Shown one piece after another: positions 41,897 through 53,749 of a stretch of 64,000 nucleotides of DNA. The notes beneath the pieces are model-generated. The model worked only from the letters and a program-made list of their open reading frames with translations, made no database searches and was not told the DNA's origin. The stretch covers positions 29,351,426 to 29,415,425 of the forward strand of contig OZ022256.1 of the NCBI GenBank assembly GCA_963978905.1. The letters are read 5' to 3'. A program made the translations under genes and the position numbers. Origin of the DNA: Trichostrongylus colubriformis. Taxonomy: Eukaryota > Nematoda > Chromadorea > Rhabditida > Trichostrongylidae. Each line of letters starts with the position of its first letter. Within the stretch, counting starts at the first letter, position 1.

Positions 41897-42081
41897 AAGC
41901 GAAACGTTAGGCCGTAAATAAACATTTATATTAGATTTAATTCAATTTTTATTTACGGCCTAACGTTTCGACCAGATCGTCACTGACGGCAACTGACTCG
42001 GGATGGCGGTGTTCCACTCTCGCAGTGATGGACTGGGCCTTTGAGGAAGAGATCTGGTCGAAACGTCAAGCCGTAAATAAG
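41897..42081. repeat. short inverted-repeat element with an extra end copy
   Basis: 41949-42081 begins TTTATTTACGGC and ends with its inverse; both ends contain AACGT(TTCG)ACCAGATC-like text. A further end copy in opposite orientation at 41897-41922 (GCGAAACGTTAGGCCGTAAA) makes the left side itself palindromic. Confidence 0.7.
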
Positions 42082-44179
42082 ACCTACACCTAGCAACTTC
42101 GTTGGCATATCAGAGAAAAGTAAATAAGCACGTCCCTTTTCTGAAGGCATATTTTCCCTACAAAATGTGTACAGTTTTTCTTATATCTTCCGAAACAGAT
42201 TATCCGATCTACAAATAAGTATGTACACTTTACGGGTATTTTAGACTGGGCTTGATTCACAGACTGGTGTAGTTGTAGGTGTCGTCGACTAAAATTGACG
42301 CAATCAAAACACGGTATTCCGCTCCGGGAGAAGCAATCAGTATGTGTTTCGTACTTGGCTCCGACCTCTTCTTCAGTCTCCAATAAGTGGCAGACCGAGA
42401 AATCGTGTCACTCTTTCTCCAAGTGAGGTTTTTCCGCCATAATCTGTTGACTTTTGACAATTTTTTAATCGAGGATGGAAAATCTTCTCACCCAATTAAG
42501 AATGATGAAAAGTTAAGAAGAGGTACTGAGTAGGTACGGGACACATCACTGACCTAATTTCTTACTGCTGAAAAATATGTGAAATAAGGTCAACTGGACC
42601 AGGGTCAAGCGTGGCGTCGAGATTCTTCAAAAAATACGACCTCCCCCCCCCTCCCCTAAAAGAAAAAAGGGGCCTCCGTACGATCCCCTGCTGTTCAGGT
42701 TCCGCTATCCCTGTAGTTTCTACCCAGTCAATGCTTTCTGTAGTTTCTACCCAGACAATGCGAGTCAATGCATTAAGGAAGGTAAATGCCTATGGTCAAA
42801 AAAGAAACAGTGTGGCCAAACTCCTGACAAAATAGGAGAAATAATAACCTGACAAACTCAGTACTTCTATTCCACAAGAGCGTCTAAGTGAGATAATAAC
42901 CTACAAAATTCAAGAGTTATATTCCGAAACGAAAACGTTGTCGACTATTGGTAATGTGCTCGTCCTGTGATGACAAAGGAGAAGGTAATAGTCATGCAAG
43001 CTGTTGGGCAAAGATAAGGATGAAGAAACAAGGATAGAAAAGTGATAAACCAAATGGAAGTCATATTATGCGTTCCACTGCAACCGATACTAAATTTTGA
43101 CATTTTTTAAATACTTGAAACTTTACTTAGACTCCAGCTTTCAATGTATTGTAAACTAATTTTTCAATAACTTCCTCAGATCAATCTACCTCCCGCTTAT
43201 TTCCCTAACGGTTGCGTATGCGTATGCGTGCGTATTCCATATCTCTAAAACGAAGAAGTTATTTTGAGGGAAGGCAGCCAAAGAATTTTTTCGTCGAAGT
43301 TGCAAGATCTTCCCAAGAATCTTCGGGAAAAATGATCCATTGTGTCTCTTACGCCTCCAGAACGCATCTCCTGCTCTCAGAAGACCAGAGGGTGGTTCGC
43401 CTCAGCTGGCTTCGCTGCTGGATGTGCCATGCATGAGAATTTCCTTCCTATTTTCAGTGAATACAAACGCTCCGGTCCGCATGGTGGCTTGCTAGCACCA
43501 GTTTATGTGTTGCAGAAAAAGAAGTCCATATGAGCTGATTCCTTCGTTTTCATCCCATAGTTTCTGGACTATTGATCCACAGTGGTACCGTGGATAGATG
43601 CCGCCCCCCACCGTTAATTGATAATTTTCATACATGTTTCTGTACTTTATTTCGGTGCAAGCGGACCAAAGATAGCATTATCGACATTAGGTGGCAAATT
43701 GAATTGGATTTCGAACTCAGTTACTCAGCTTTATCACATCTCCCCCTTTACAATTCGAACCTTTAGCCTGAGAAATTCCGTTGATCACAGCCTACCTCAA
43801 CGATTACAACGGCTCCCCTTCCCCTTCCAGCGGTCCAAATACGATCCCCTGTCGAGGATTCCTGACCTGGTCTAGACCCCTATTGCAGGGTTTGGAAATC
43901 AAATCTGAGTTGCAGTCAAAATCAAAGCATGACATAATCTTGGTAACAGACAGGACTGATTCTCCCGAGGCGGATTATAGTATTTCAAGTATCCTAAAAT
44001 CCCATAGATAAGAGCGGTTTGATTCACCGGTAAAAAAAAATTCCTAAAAATTCTTAGAATTCTCTAAGAAATTCTTGAAAATTAGCATTGGTTCAAGTTT
44101 CCCTCCTGCAGCAGTCACTCCCAATGCAGCAGTAAAATTAGATATCTTATGGCTAGTTTTCGCAATGTCGATTCGGGAG
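42082..44179. other. no gene recognised
   Basis: Short frames only (up to 97 codons). Fragments of the CGATCCCC-type repeat occur at about 42640-42690 and 43840-43870. Confidence 0.4.
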
Positions 44180-45030
44180 ATCATAACTTGGCTCAGACTG
44201 CATCTTTTCTCACGGGATAGGCACCATTCGACTCGCTACACTTTTGGCAACACTACGCATGCTTGCGTATCTCATTTTGCTAAAGGGCTAAAGATTTGTA
44301 TTGCGCGAAATAAAAAAAAAGTCGACTTTAAATCACCATTTTTCTGAACAGACTGCTATTGAAGGAGCTGTCCAGATGCTTTGGAAAGTGGGGCATAGTT
44401 AGCGCTAGATCTGGTGAATATGAAGGACGAGTAAGGGCTTCAGCCTTCAACTGCTTCAATTGCTGGAAGAGGATTTGTGGAAAATGCGCTTGCGCATAGC
44501 TGCTCTGAGGGGTCCCTCAGCACCCATTTTTTGGGTTTCTCCAAATCAAGGCTACTTGAGGTGGTTGATCAAGCTTGTTTGTTGAGGGCCAATACTTGCG
44601 GATATCCTCTGCAAGTATGGACGCTCATCGCTTTCTGCCGTTTTAGTTAAAAAGACTTGATCAATTGAAAATTCGAGCAACTCGTTCTCATTTCTGCACT
44701 TCTGAAACTAGAGACAAAGTGTTCCAACCGAAGCTTCACCCCCTCCTCTTGCAGTACTCACATTTGTGGTCACCTTCGCTGGGACTCAACTAAACAAGAA
44801 CTCGCGAAGTGAAATCATCTTAAAAGTTCCATTTTCGCAGTACTACAAAATTTCTCTGGTAATTCGAAAATCTTGTGGCATTCCAAATGAAACATATAGT
44901 ATGAAAGGGCAACTTTTTGTCTATGTAAGGTGCACAATAGGTAAGCTGATTAACGTTGATGCGGTCTGAGATTTGAATTTATCTTGTGAACGCGAAAAAC
45001 CGGCCAGAACTTTCCTTAAAACCTAATAAA
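44180..45030 (+). repeat. dispersed repeat family R1, copy 2 (longest)
   Basis: Longest uninterrupted member, running from TTGGCTCAGACTGCATC to ACCGGCCAGAACTTTCC. The third copy aligns over its whole length. No coding frame is shared, so it is probably a non-autonomous element. Confidence 0.75.
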
Positions 45031-46376
45031 AAAATAGCAATAGAAAAAGTGTAGAAAACAGTAAAAATAATAGTATAGTGGTAGGCTATTACTGCAATAA
45101 TTATGAGCATACAGCGCCAAAAAACAACGTATACAAACGTCGATTTTCATTTTCTACCACAAACCGCCCTTATCTACGGGCCGCTCTTATCTATGGGATT
45201 TTAGGGTATTTGCTGGTTTGCTCAGCTTTTGTCGACCAGGCCCACCACTTCACAACCTGAAAATCGGTCTCATTCTTGAACAACGAAAATCATACATGTG
45301 CACTCCTTATTGTTGGTAGAGAAATCTCTCTCAGGGAATGTATAATATGTTGCACAAGCTTGTGACGTAACAGGAAAAAATAGCCCTTGAAAAAAGCGAT
45401 ATTACTTCTGGGTAGACCCCAAGCTTTTGTCGTAGAAGAGTACAGCTTTGTAACAAGCCCCTCAATTATGGTGCACTTGAATTGACATCGCTCTTGCACA
45501 ACTCGCGGACATTATGTACTTGTAGACAGAAAAGCTGTGTTCATACTCTACGGTGCCGGCAGCAGGGCATTGCGACGTGTCTCTGCGTCATTGCCTATGC
45601 CACCTTGCCTCAATGCCTGCGTCGCTTCTGCACCTCCCCCGTGCCACTCTGTCTCGCTGCCTGTGAAATCAGCCGCTCCCTGCCGGCGCTGGAATCAAAG
45701 ACTTTTAGGTTCTTACGCTCTCTGCTCAGAAGATTTTTTTAGAACGGTAAGCTGATCCGCGGTCCTGAGCCATCATAAATCCGATAGTGTTCATGACGTC
45801 ATAGCCTTATTGTAAAGATGGCTCAACTCGTTCACACATAAGCTTAGTTCATATACATCGTATGTTGCCGAATATGTCCTCTACACCAGTGATATGCGAC
45901 ATTACATGCTTATAGAACCCTTGGGAAGTCGTTCCGTTATACAAGTCTCAAAGGCAGTTCGGCTGGCTGCACGCTCCTTATTTTTTCCTTTAGCTGAATT
46001 TATGGTTAATCTTTGCGTTGTGAGCACGTCGTCGAGTACCATTCGAACGACCATAATTTGATCGATGGGACGAGACATTAAAGGCACAGTTCACGATAAT
46101 ATGAATATCCTGGTCCCATCAGTAGTAGATAACCTTCCACAACGGCAACTCGTGTGACATCATCGTGGCGCGACGGTGAGTGCTTAACGCTCAAAGAACA
46201 TATAAATAAGATGGCGGCGGCCCCCGTCTTGAGATGGTCCACACCCACCTTCGATTCAGCCAGCGGGGAAGCGGTGGCTTTTAGCTGAATGACAGGCATG
46301 GTACTGACTGCGATAAGAATGTAGGAAAAGCAAGCATTGTAAAAGCACTCTTCACATGTCATCTGACGTCACCTGT
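45031..46376. other. no gene recognised
   Basis: Short frames only. 45540-45670 is a CT-rich stretch resembling, in reverse complement, the G/T-rich block inside the mariner at 37280-37440. Confidence 0.4.
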
Positions 46377-46785
46377 CGTCCCTTTGCTCATCGAGAGTCT
46401 CGAGCTGGCGCCAGCAACGTCTCCATTCGTCCCTGTCGCGAGCCAAAGTAGTCTAGTGGAACTTTGTGGCTCCAGAAACACGCAGCATCTCGCCTCCTTC
46501 GCGCAGAGCTCCCGTGAAGAAGTCTGACCGTTGAGCCGGCGCTCGTCCAAGTGTTCTTTTGACAACCCGAGCGATCCAGTCGGCGACGACTCTAGTCCAA
46601 CGGTCATCACGATATCGCATGACGTATCCGGCCCACCTAATCTTCGATTCCTTGGCAAATACGACAGCGTCTCTGATCTTCGACCGACGACGAGGTTCGG
46701 AACTCCGAATTCCCCTCTACAATTGCGTGTATCGGGATACTCCAAGCATCGTGCTTTAATGGCGCGTTGGAGACGCTGACCGCAT
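46377..46785 (-). pseudogene. LINE reverse transcriptase C-terminal fragment
   Basis: Minus-strand translation gives RSKIRDAVVFAKESKIRWAG, then a YVMR...DDRWTRVVADWI stretch and LARDRDEWRRCW, the typical end of nematode RTE-like reverse transcriptases. At least two in-frame stops and one small deletion make it dead. Confidence 0.8.
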
Positions 46786-47248
46786 GCTCCTCTGCTTACG
46801 CAGAGGCCAAGTCTCTGAGGGGTATGTTAGGGCAGGAAGGACAGCGGAATCGAAGGGATGGGCGCGGAGCCGGATGTTCTCCGTCTTCTTCACTACTCCC
46901 TCGATGGTCTCGCGTTATTTTTTTCAGCCACGGACCTCTTCACCAAAGGGGTCTCTCTCGCTGAAGGATTCGCGCCGTTCGCAACCCGAGGTGGTGGATA
47001 GGGGCTAATCGCGGATCAAAAGCCACCACGTACATGCGCGGTGGATTCAGGTGATAGACTCGTCAGGATTGTCGCACCGCGGCATGTCGCAAGCGAAGCA
47101 AGGCGGACGAGCTAAAGGCGCCATCTTACTGGGTCCCGAAGCGACTACAAGGCAACTGCGTACGCGCCGTTCTAAGACCCAACAACCGCTCGTCGTCGTG
47201 CGGCAATCCTTACATAAGGGTACACAACCGTGCGAGGAGGGCAGAGAG

Positions 47249-47720
47249 TTTGGAAGTCACTAAGAGGGGTCTCTCTTCGGAAACTTTCGAGCTGATACGC
47301 CAACATGGAGCCACACGAGCCGCAGGCGATTAACAACTGACATCCGAACTTGAAGGAATGCAGAGAGGCGATAAAAGAGGCTCTCAAGGAGAGAAGAGCA
47401 GCAGTGCCGGCAGAAACAGCAAAGGCTGGGAGGAGCATCCGCAATGCCCACCGAAGTTTCGCGTTATAGGACCAACATGACCGGTCTACGGCGTCCGCAC
47501 GGTACAGTTACTGCTTACCCACTGGCAATGGAGAAGGTGATCTACGACTCCTATCGGATCGCTACGATAGGCATGTTCAACTGTCTAGGAGCAACCTGAA
47601 GCGGGATGGATATGTCGTTCCATCAATTCTCCCTTGCAAAGTCCGACACGCCATTTCATCGGTGAAGAATGGTACAGCACCAGGCCCCGACAGGATCAGA
47701 CCGAAACATCTTTATGATGT
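47249..47720 (+). pseudogene. LINE reverse transcriptase N-terminal fragment
   Basis: Plus-strand pieces read LEVTKRGLSSETFELIRQHG, MEKVIYDSY and, after a frame shift, KVRHAISSVKNGTAPGPDRI. The last is the RT entry motif of nematode LINEs. Stops and frame shifts throughout. Oriented opposite to the 46377 fragment, so the two are not one simple truncated copy. Confidence 0.8.
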
Positions 47721-50700
47721 ATTATCATGTTGAAACTTTTCCAAATGCTTGCTTCAGAGCTGCAAACTCGTCAAATAAACATGTCAGAAACACTTTGTTT
47801 TCAAGGTGTTCGAAAGGCTTCTTTGTTTCTCCTTCACACTTGTTATCTTCAGCACTGTCAGAGTCTCAATGGAGCGCGACGAGGCACGAAAATTATCGTG
47901 AACTGTTCCTCAAAGTTAAAGTACCATATAAGAAACACAAGTGGCGAGCGGGAGAGAAGGCATCACGCCATTTCAATCCACGCTTGAGCTTGTACCGTCG
48001 TGACTCACAATACTGTCAGAGGAACATCAAAGTAATATGTCTATAACCAAGTGCGTTGTCAATGCTCGCACGATAAAATCGAGGTTCAAGCCATGATGCG
48101 AACCGAAAATGATGTCGAACTTGCTGAACATGTTTACTTTATCCATGGTTAATATGGTGCACATTTATGGAGCCCGAGGTGAAGCCCAAACCAGACGAAG
48201 ATCATCATGCCCCTTAATCTGGCTGCAACGGGTTTGAGCCTTGAATCGGGCTCCCCAAGCGCATGAATTTCATTCAAATCAAGAAATCTATCATTTTTCA
48301 CTTGCAAACCATGATCATCGAAAGAGTCGTACCCATCAAGAAGCAGCAAACGAGGATCACCGAACAGTTCGGTGGCAGGAGAGTGCGATTCGGCGCATAC
48401 AATGACTTACGGAATGTAGCTGATGTACAAGTCAGTCCTCTGAAACGAGACTGGTATCACTTCATCGACCATGAAGAAATGGAAGGCGTAGAAGGAGTTT
48501 GGCGCGTTGATGCGAATTTGATCCGCGCACCGTGAGAGTGAAAGTGCTCCCCACTCGCCACTATACCACATCCGCCTCGAGTAAATATTTATAAAAATTA
48601 TACCATATACAATGGTAATTAGATACATTGAAACGAGGTACCAACTAACCTATGGTGTAGGGAAGATTGTCTGACGATAACCCTGCAAGCATACAGGACA
48701 AGCCCGAATAAAAAAGCCTTGTAAAACAAGACACCACTAGAAGCGTTTTGCTAAAAGAAACTTCATACACGCTTGGATTTACTGTCAGCGATGAAGAAGC
48801 CATCAGCCGTTCACTAGGAACATCAAACGACTATGGCAGAACATTGCAGAAGAGGTTTACGGGAACTGTTAGTGCTAGGTAATGTGATGAATAAACACTA
48901 AAAATCCACTCACACAACCGCACACAATGAAGAACCCATCCACACAACTGAAGTCAAAACAACATCATCGTCTTTTGCGTCAATTCCAGTGAACAACCGG
49001 TTACAAGGATACAGAAACCGTGTTTCTCGCGCCCACAAACCCCCTGCGATTGCAGTGTGCTGCAAATCAGGCTAATTAACTAGCGCTTTCAGTAGGTTGG
49101 AAAAGGAAAACTGAATTGTGTAAAGCTGCCTGACAATTCAAAAACATAAACCAACAATGTTATCTGAATCAGTTGATGAACATTTTATAGAGCAAGCGAT
49201 CTCAACTCAACAATAAATCTGTACATGATACACGTTTTTAAAATACAGCGCTATCAGAAAAATCAATCGAGGATTCCCTACTGACATTCCAGGTATTCGG
49301 CTTAGAACACTAGTTCAAAAAGCTGTCTGGTAGAACATCGAGTCTCGAATAAATTACGAATAAGAGATGATGGATCCATACAAAACGGGGAACAGTGAAT
49401 CGTTTTATTATGAGACCAGCAATAGGATTATTATATTGTACATATAATATGTGATGGCATAAAAAGGCTCCCTACTTCACAGAACGTTAGAACCTTAACA
49501 ATGCCCTGCACCTCAATGAACTGATAGCCATTTTTCTGCTAACGCCCGCGTTAACCACATGGTGAGACACCAAAATCAATAAAAACTGCACACTTGACTT
49601 CAATAAAATACATAACCGCATCGATACACCGCAAAACATTCGGCAACCAGTCAAGAGCTGAATGTGTGGAGATTTAGCCGCATAAAATACAACTGGCAGC
49701 CATGAGATTCGAGTCATCGGGACGATACTGCCTGCTTGTTACTATACGTATCGATCATTTTCTTATGCCTGAAGCAATAAATCAATTCCGAATTCGATGT
49801 TTCTTCAATACAACACAAGTAGTATACTGTATCACAATAACTGCAAATTCCTCAATTTTATAATCTCCCTACCTTTTCAAGAAAAAAGAGAGATATCTGT
49901 CAATATTTAAAAAAGAGATAAAAAAGTGCAAAATGCTCATTATAAAAAAAGTCTTAGTTGATGAAAAAGAAGAAGGGACAAATAAGCCCATTTTATGAAC
50001 TGGCACTTACCACTTCATCGCGAGTTTGAAAGACGATAAAGAAGACATATTGTCGCCACTTGTGTTCAGATACCTGACATCGCGTGAGGGATACCAACCC
50101 CTAAATATTGGAGGCGAATGGTCGACAGCACAAAAAACCACTGTTGTGGCAACTTTCTGGCACCACAGTCTTGTTTAATGTGATGATCGGCAATCTACGT
50201 AATTTGCTCATGCTGACAAATGCATAAAAGAGACAGTTGCAAAAGAATAATCCGTTGCTCCATTGAAGTTCAAAACATCTTTTATCCTTTTCAAGTTATC
50301 CGTGGGCACCTATGGTTTCAACAGAAAGGTAGCATGTGAAGTTTCTTTCTAACCTATAGCATTAATTGAAAGTAAGGCACTGATAACCAAGTAACTGTCT
50401 ACATAACTAAGTACAGAGTAGAAAAGGTAAAAAGTTAGTTCCCAGCAAAGGTCCGTCTCATACATATGATGCTGTACGAGCAACATCTTATAGTAGACCA
50501 CGTTAGGCCGCATCCATACTTCGCGGTACCGACAACAGGGCGTGGCTGCGTGTCCCTTAGCTTTATAGAAAGAATCGCATCCTCAAGCTCAAAATCGTTT
50601 CTTTGTACGGTTCACTTTGAAAATAGGGAAAGAAGCACATGCCCACCGACGGCTAAGTTACAATGCGCCATTCTTTGATACGAAACCCTCGCATATTTTA

Positions 50701-52231
50701 TGGCATTGAATTTAAGAATTACAATCATCAAGTGAAGTGGTTAAACCACTAAGGATTTTTCTAGGCATGAGCGGTAACGAGCGCCGTGTGAACCATTATA
50801 TCCTACTTCTTTTGTGAAAAATGACTACTAAGGCATGCCAAATGAGGCTATGGTTGCAAACGATTGTACTTGTGGACGTCATGATATTTTGAATGACGTG
50901 TAACATACCATTTGTTCTCGTTCTCAAAAAGATAGACACAAATTTGGGAATCTCTCCGATGTGCTGATGTGCGACATTCACTGACCAGTTCGCTTGGCAA
51001 GCCGCCATCCACTCGCGCGTCTACAGGATCTATTACCCTACAAATTCAACAAAATTTACTATGAAAAGAAAGGTGGAACTGAAAAATAGAACGAACCGTC
51101 CAGCAATCCCATCGACAACAACCAAATCATTGTGATGGTAGCCATCAAAATCGTTTAGTTCCTAAAAAAGCATTCAATGTCTGTGAAAAGATCATAGAAG
51201 TAGGGTAGTAGGTAAGTTTATCATCAGACAAGCTGTAATAGCAGATTTGCGCAGCTATACCCAATTCCGCAGGTAGCAATGAGCCAAAGTAATTGTGGAG
51301 TACCTACGAAACTATAATTGTGCATTTCAACGATACTGACTGAGTGCTTCTGAGCAACCAAACAGTTCGCACATGGTGCTGGCAGTAGTGCGCTGGGATG
51401 CTAGAAACCCAGTTCTAACACCGGTCAACCAGAAAGGACACAAGACGATCAGCCTCGTTTCGGATGCACAGCATTCATCTTCCCAAGTTGTAAGAATGGC
51501 CCGGACTTCTGGTTGATTAATGGAACAGTGCAGACTCCACATTCCTGCCGTATACATCAGTTCGAGCAGTTCCTGCTTTTTATGTCAACATATATAGAGA
51601 TGTAAAATAAACGTTTTCGAAGGAGGCCATACTCCATCGGTGTGGGACCCCACGCTGTGATTGACTGGGATGCTGCCGCGATGATGACACTATCTGAGCG
51701 AAAGATTAACGATGTGTCATATGAAGCGTAATGTAACGATGTGTCGTATTTAGCACAGCGAAGAAATGTTCAGCATAATGGCTTCGCAATGCTTCGTTCA
51801 TCTTTGTCAGCATGTTCTCGATCAGGCAGTGCTAGGCCCTTACCCAGGGTGCTGTTATCCCCTCTTAATTACGGAAACAATACAATATGCTAGCTTCAGA
51901 GTTGCTGAGTACTGCCACCGTTGGCCCCGTGCCAGTCAAAACGTGATGTCCGAATGAACGTTGTTGTTCCGGTAGACTACAGCAAATCTGGTCCTATCAC
52001 ACGCAATGAGTTACAAGAAGTAATGGTAAGAACCAAGTCCCGTACTGAAAACATCGATGCTCTTGGATAAGCTGTTGTTGGTAACCCACCTCAAGGAATG
52101 AAGCACAGGACAAAAATGTTGAAAATTCCACGCGAAACGACAGGCAAAAATTGCAAGAGGCGGTATTCCTCAGGTTTGGTTCTATTAGGTGGTAGGAGAA
52201 GTCATGGCCGGTTTTCGTCACATCACCTTCG
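47721..52231. other. no gene recognised (4.5 kb)
   Basis: AT-rich sequence with many short frames, none over 125 codons. The plus frame 48263-48535 (90 codons) and minus frames at 48149-48349 and 51327-51557 were inspected; none shows a known domain or matching splice sites. Confidence 0.4.
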
Positions 52232-53008
52232 GAAGATAATAACACGGCTCAGACTGCATTTTTCCTCATAGTATAAGCACCATTCCATTCTTCACCTTTG
52301 CCAGCAAGAGGCTTATTTCCTTCCCCAATACTGATAAAACCTGATGAGTTACATCGCGCGAAATCGTGAAAAGTCAAGCACAGATCATCATGCTTCCCGG
52401 CCACGCTCTTTCTGAAGAAGTTCAAGGCGTTTGAAAAAGTGGGGTTTAGTTAGCATTAGATTTGGCGAGCATGCCAGTCGAGTGATGGCTCCAGCCTTCG
52501 ACTACTTCAATTTCTGGAAAGCGGTCTGTGAAAAATTCGGTAGCGCATGGTTGCCTCCAGAGGTGACGCGGCAACCGTTTTAATTTTCGCAGATCACAAC
52601 TACCTGAAGTGGTCAACCCCATCTGCAATGGTATGGCCAAACTTTTAGATAACCCCTGCAAATACGGACGCTCATTGCTTTCAGATGTTTTAATTGAAGC
52701 GTTTTGATCAACTGAAACCTCGAGCAAATCTCTCATTTCTGTACTTCTAAAATCGAGAACAAACTGTTCCATCTTACGCACTGGAACTAGTGAAGTCATC
52801 TGAAAACTTTTCTTCTTACTGTTTACTCTACATCAAGATTTTCTATATACTCAAAGACCTTTTGGTGTCCGAAGGAAGCCTTGTTCAAAAAAAGCAACTT
52901 TTTGAGAGATAATACAATATATAATGTGATCTAACTTGACGCGCTTTAGAATCTGGATTTGCCCTGGGAACGTGCAAAACCGGCGAGGATGTTCCTTATG
53001 ACTTACTA
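52232..53008 (+). repeat. dispersed repeat family R1, copy 3, interrupted by mariner foldback
   Basis: Aligns with copy 2 from GGCTCAGACTGCATT to AACCGGCGAGGATGTTCC. Its right end is split at a TA by the element at 53009. Confidence 0.75.
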
Positions 53009-53694
53009 TTAGGTCTGTGCAGAATAAATGGCCAAAACGGAACACTTTTTTCAAAGCGCCATAACTTCGCTCAGACACAACTTTATTTGTCGAAATAAAA
53101 ACCATTCGAATCTACACAACCTTGCCAACGATCTGGTTAAGAAAATATGCCATCATGATCAAATTCAGGATTGCGAAAACATTAATGAAGTGAACGATGG
53201 CATTTTCAACATGCATCGTTTCGGCGAACTCCTTCTGACCCAGGTTTGCATCGAGAACCGGGAAAAAGTGGTAATTCGTCAGAGATAGGTCTGAGGAATA
53301 AGGGGAGTGAGGGATAGTCTCGATCAGTTTCTGCCGGGTGACTTGCGAACTGTGGGGTTTTGCGTTGTTTTGCGCACCCAGTAAAAAAATGATGCAGTTA
53401 GGCATCGAGCCTCTCCCTCACCCCCCTTATTCCCCAGACCTATCCCTGACGGATTACCACTTTTTCCGGGTTCCCGATGCAAACCTGCGGCAGAAAAATT
53501 ATGCACGGTAAAAATGCCATTCTTGACCTTATTAATTCTCGCAATCCAGGATTTGATCGTGATGGCATATTTTCTATACCAGATCGTTGGCGAAATTCTG
53601 TAGATTCGAATGGTTCTTATTTCAACAAGTAAACTTGTGTCTGAGCGAAGTTATGGCCAGTTATGTTTTGGCCATTTATTCTGCACAGACCTAA
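53009..53694. mobile_element. mariner-derived foldback, 686 bp
   Basis: Ends TTAGGTCTGTGCAGAATAAA in inverted orientation, flanked by TA. Each arm is about 300 bp, and both arms carry remnants of the same mariner transposase 3' end (NYHFFPVLDANL on the minus strand and its mirror). So it is two head-to-head ends of one mariner, able to form a long hairpin. Confidence 0.85.
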
Positions 53695-53749
53695 TACTTC
53701 ATTGGTCCAAAACATCATCAGGTCACGATCAAAGGCACTGATCCCGACC

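Noticed and set aside
46359..46745. 128-codon minus frame as a protein gene
   Set aside because: It is the wrong frame of the LINE RT fragment; the RT motifs are in another frame.
48149..48349. PWWP-like hint on the minus strand (LRLVWA text)
   Set aside because: A stop follows within a few codons and no flanking splice sites or other PWWP residues are visible.
48263..48535. 90-codon plus-strand frame as a gene
   Set aside because: No recognised domain, no splice context, and in a transposon-rich interval.
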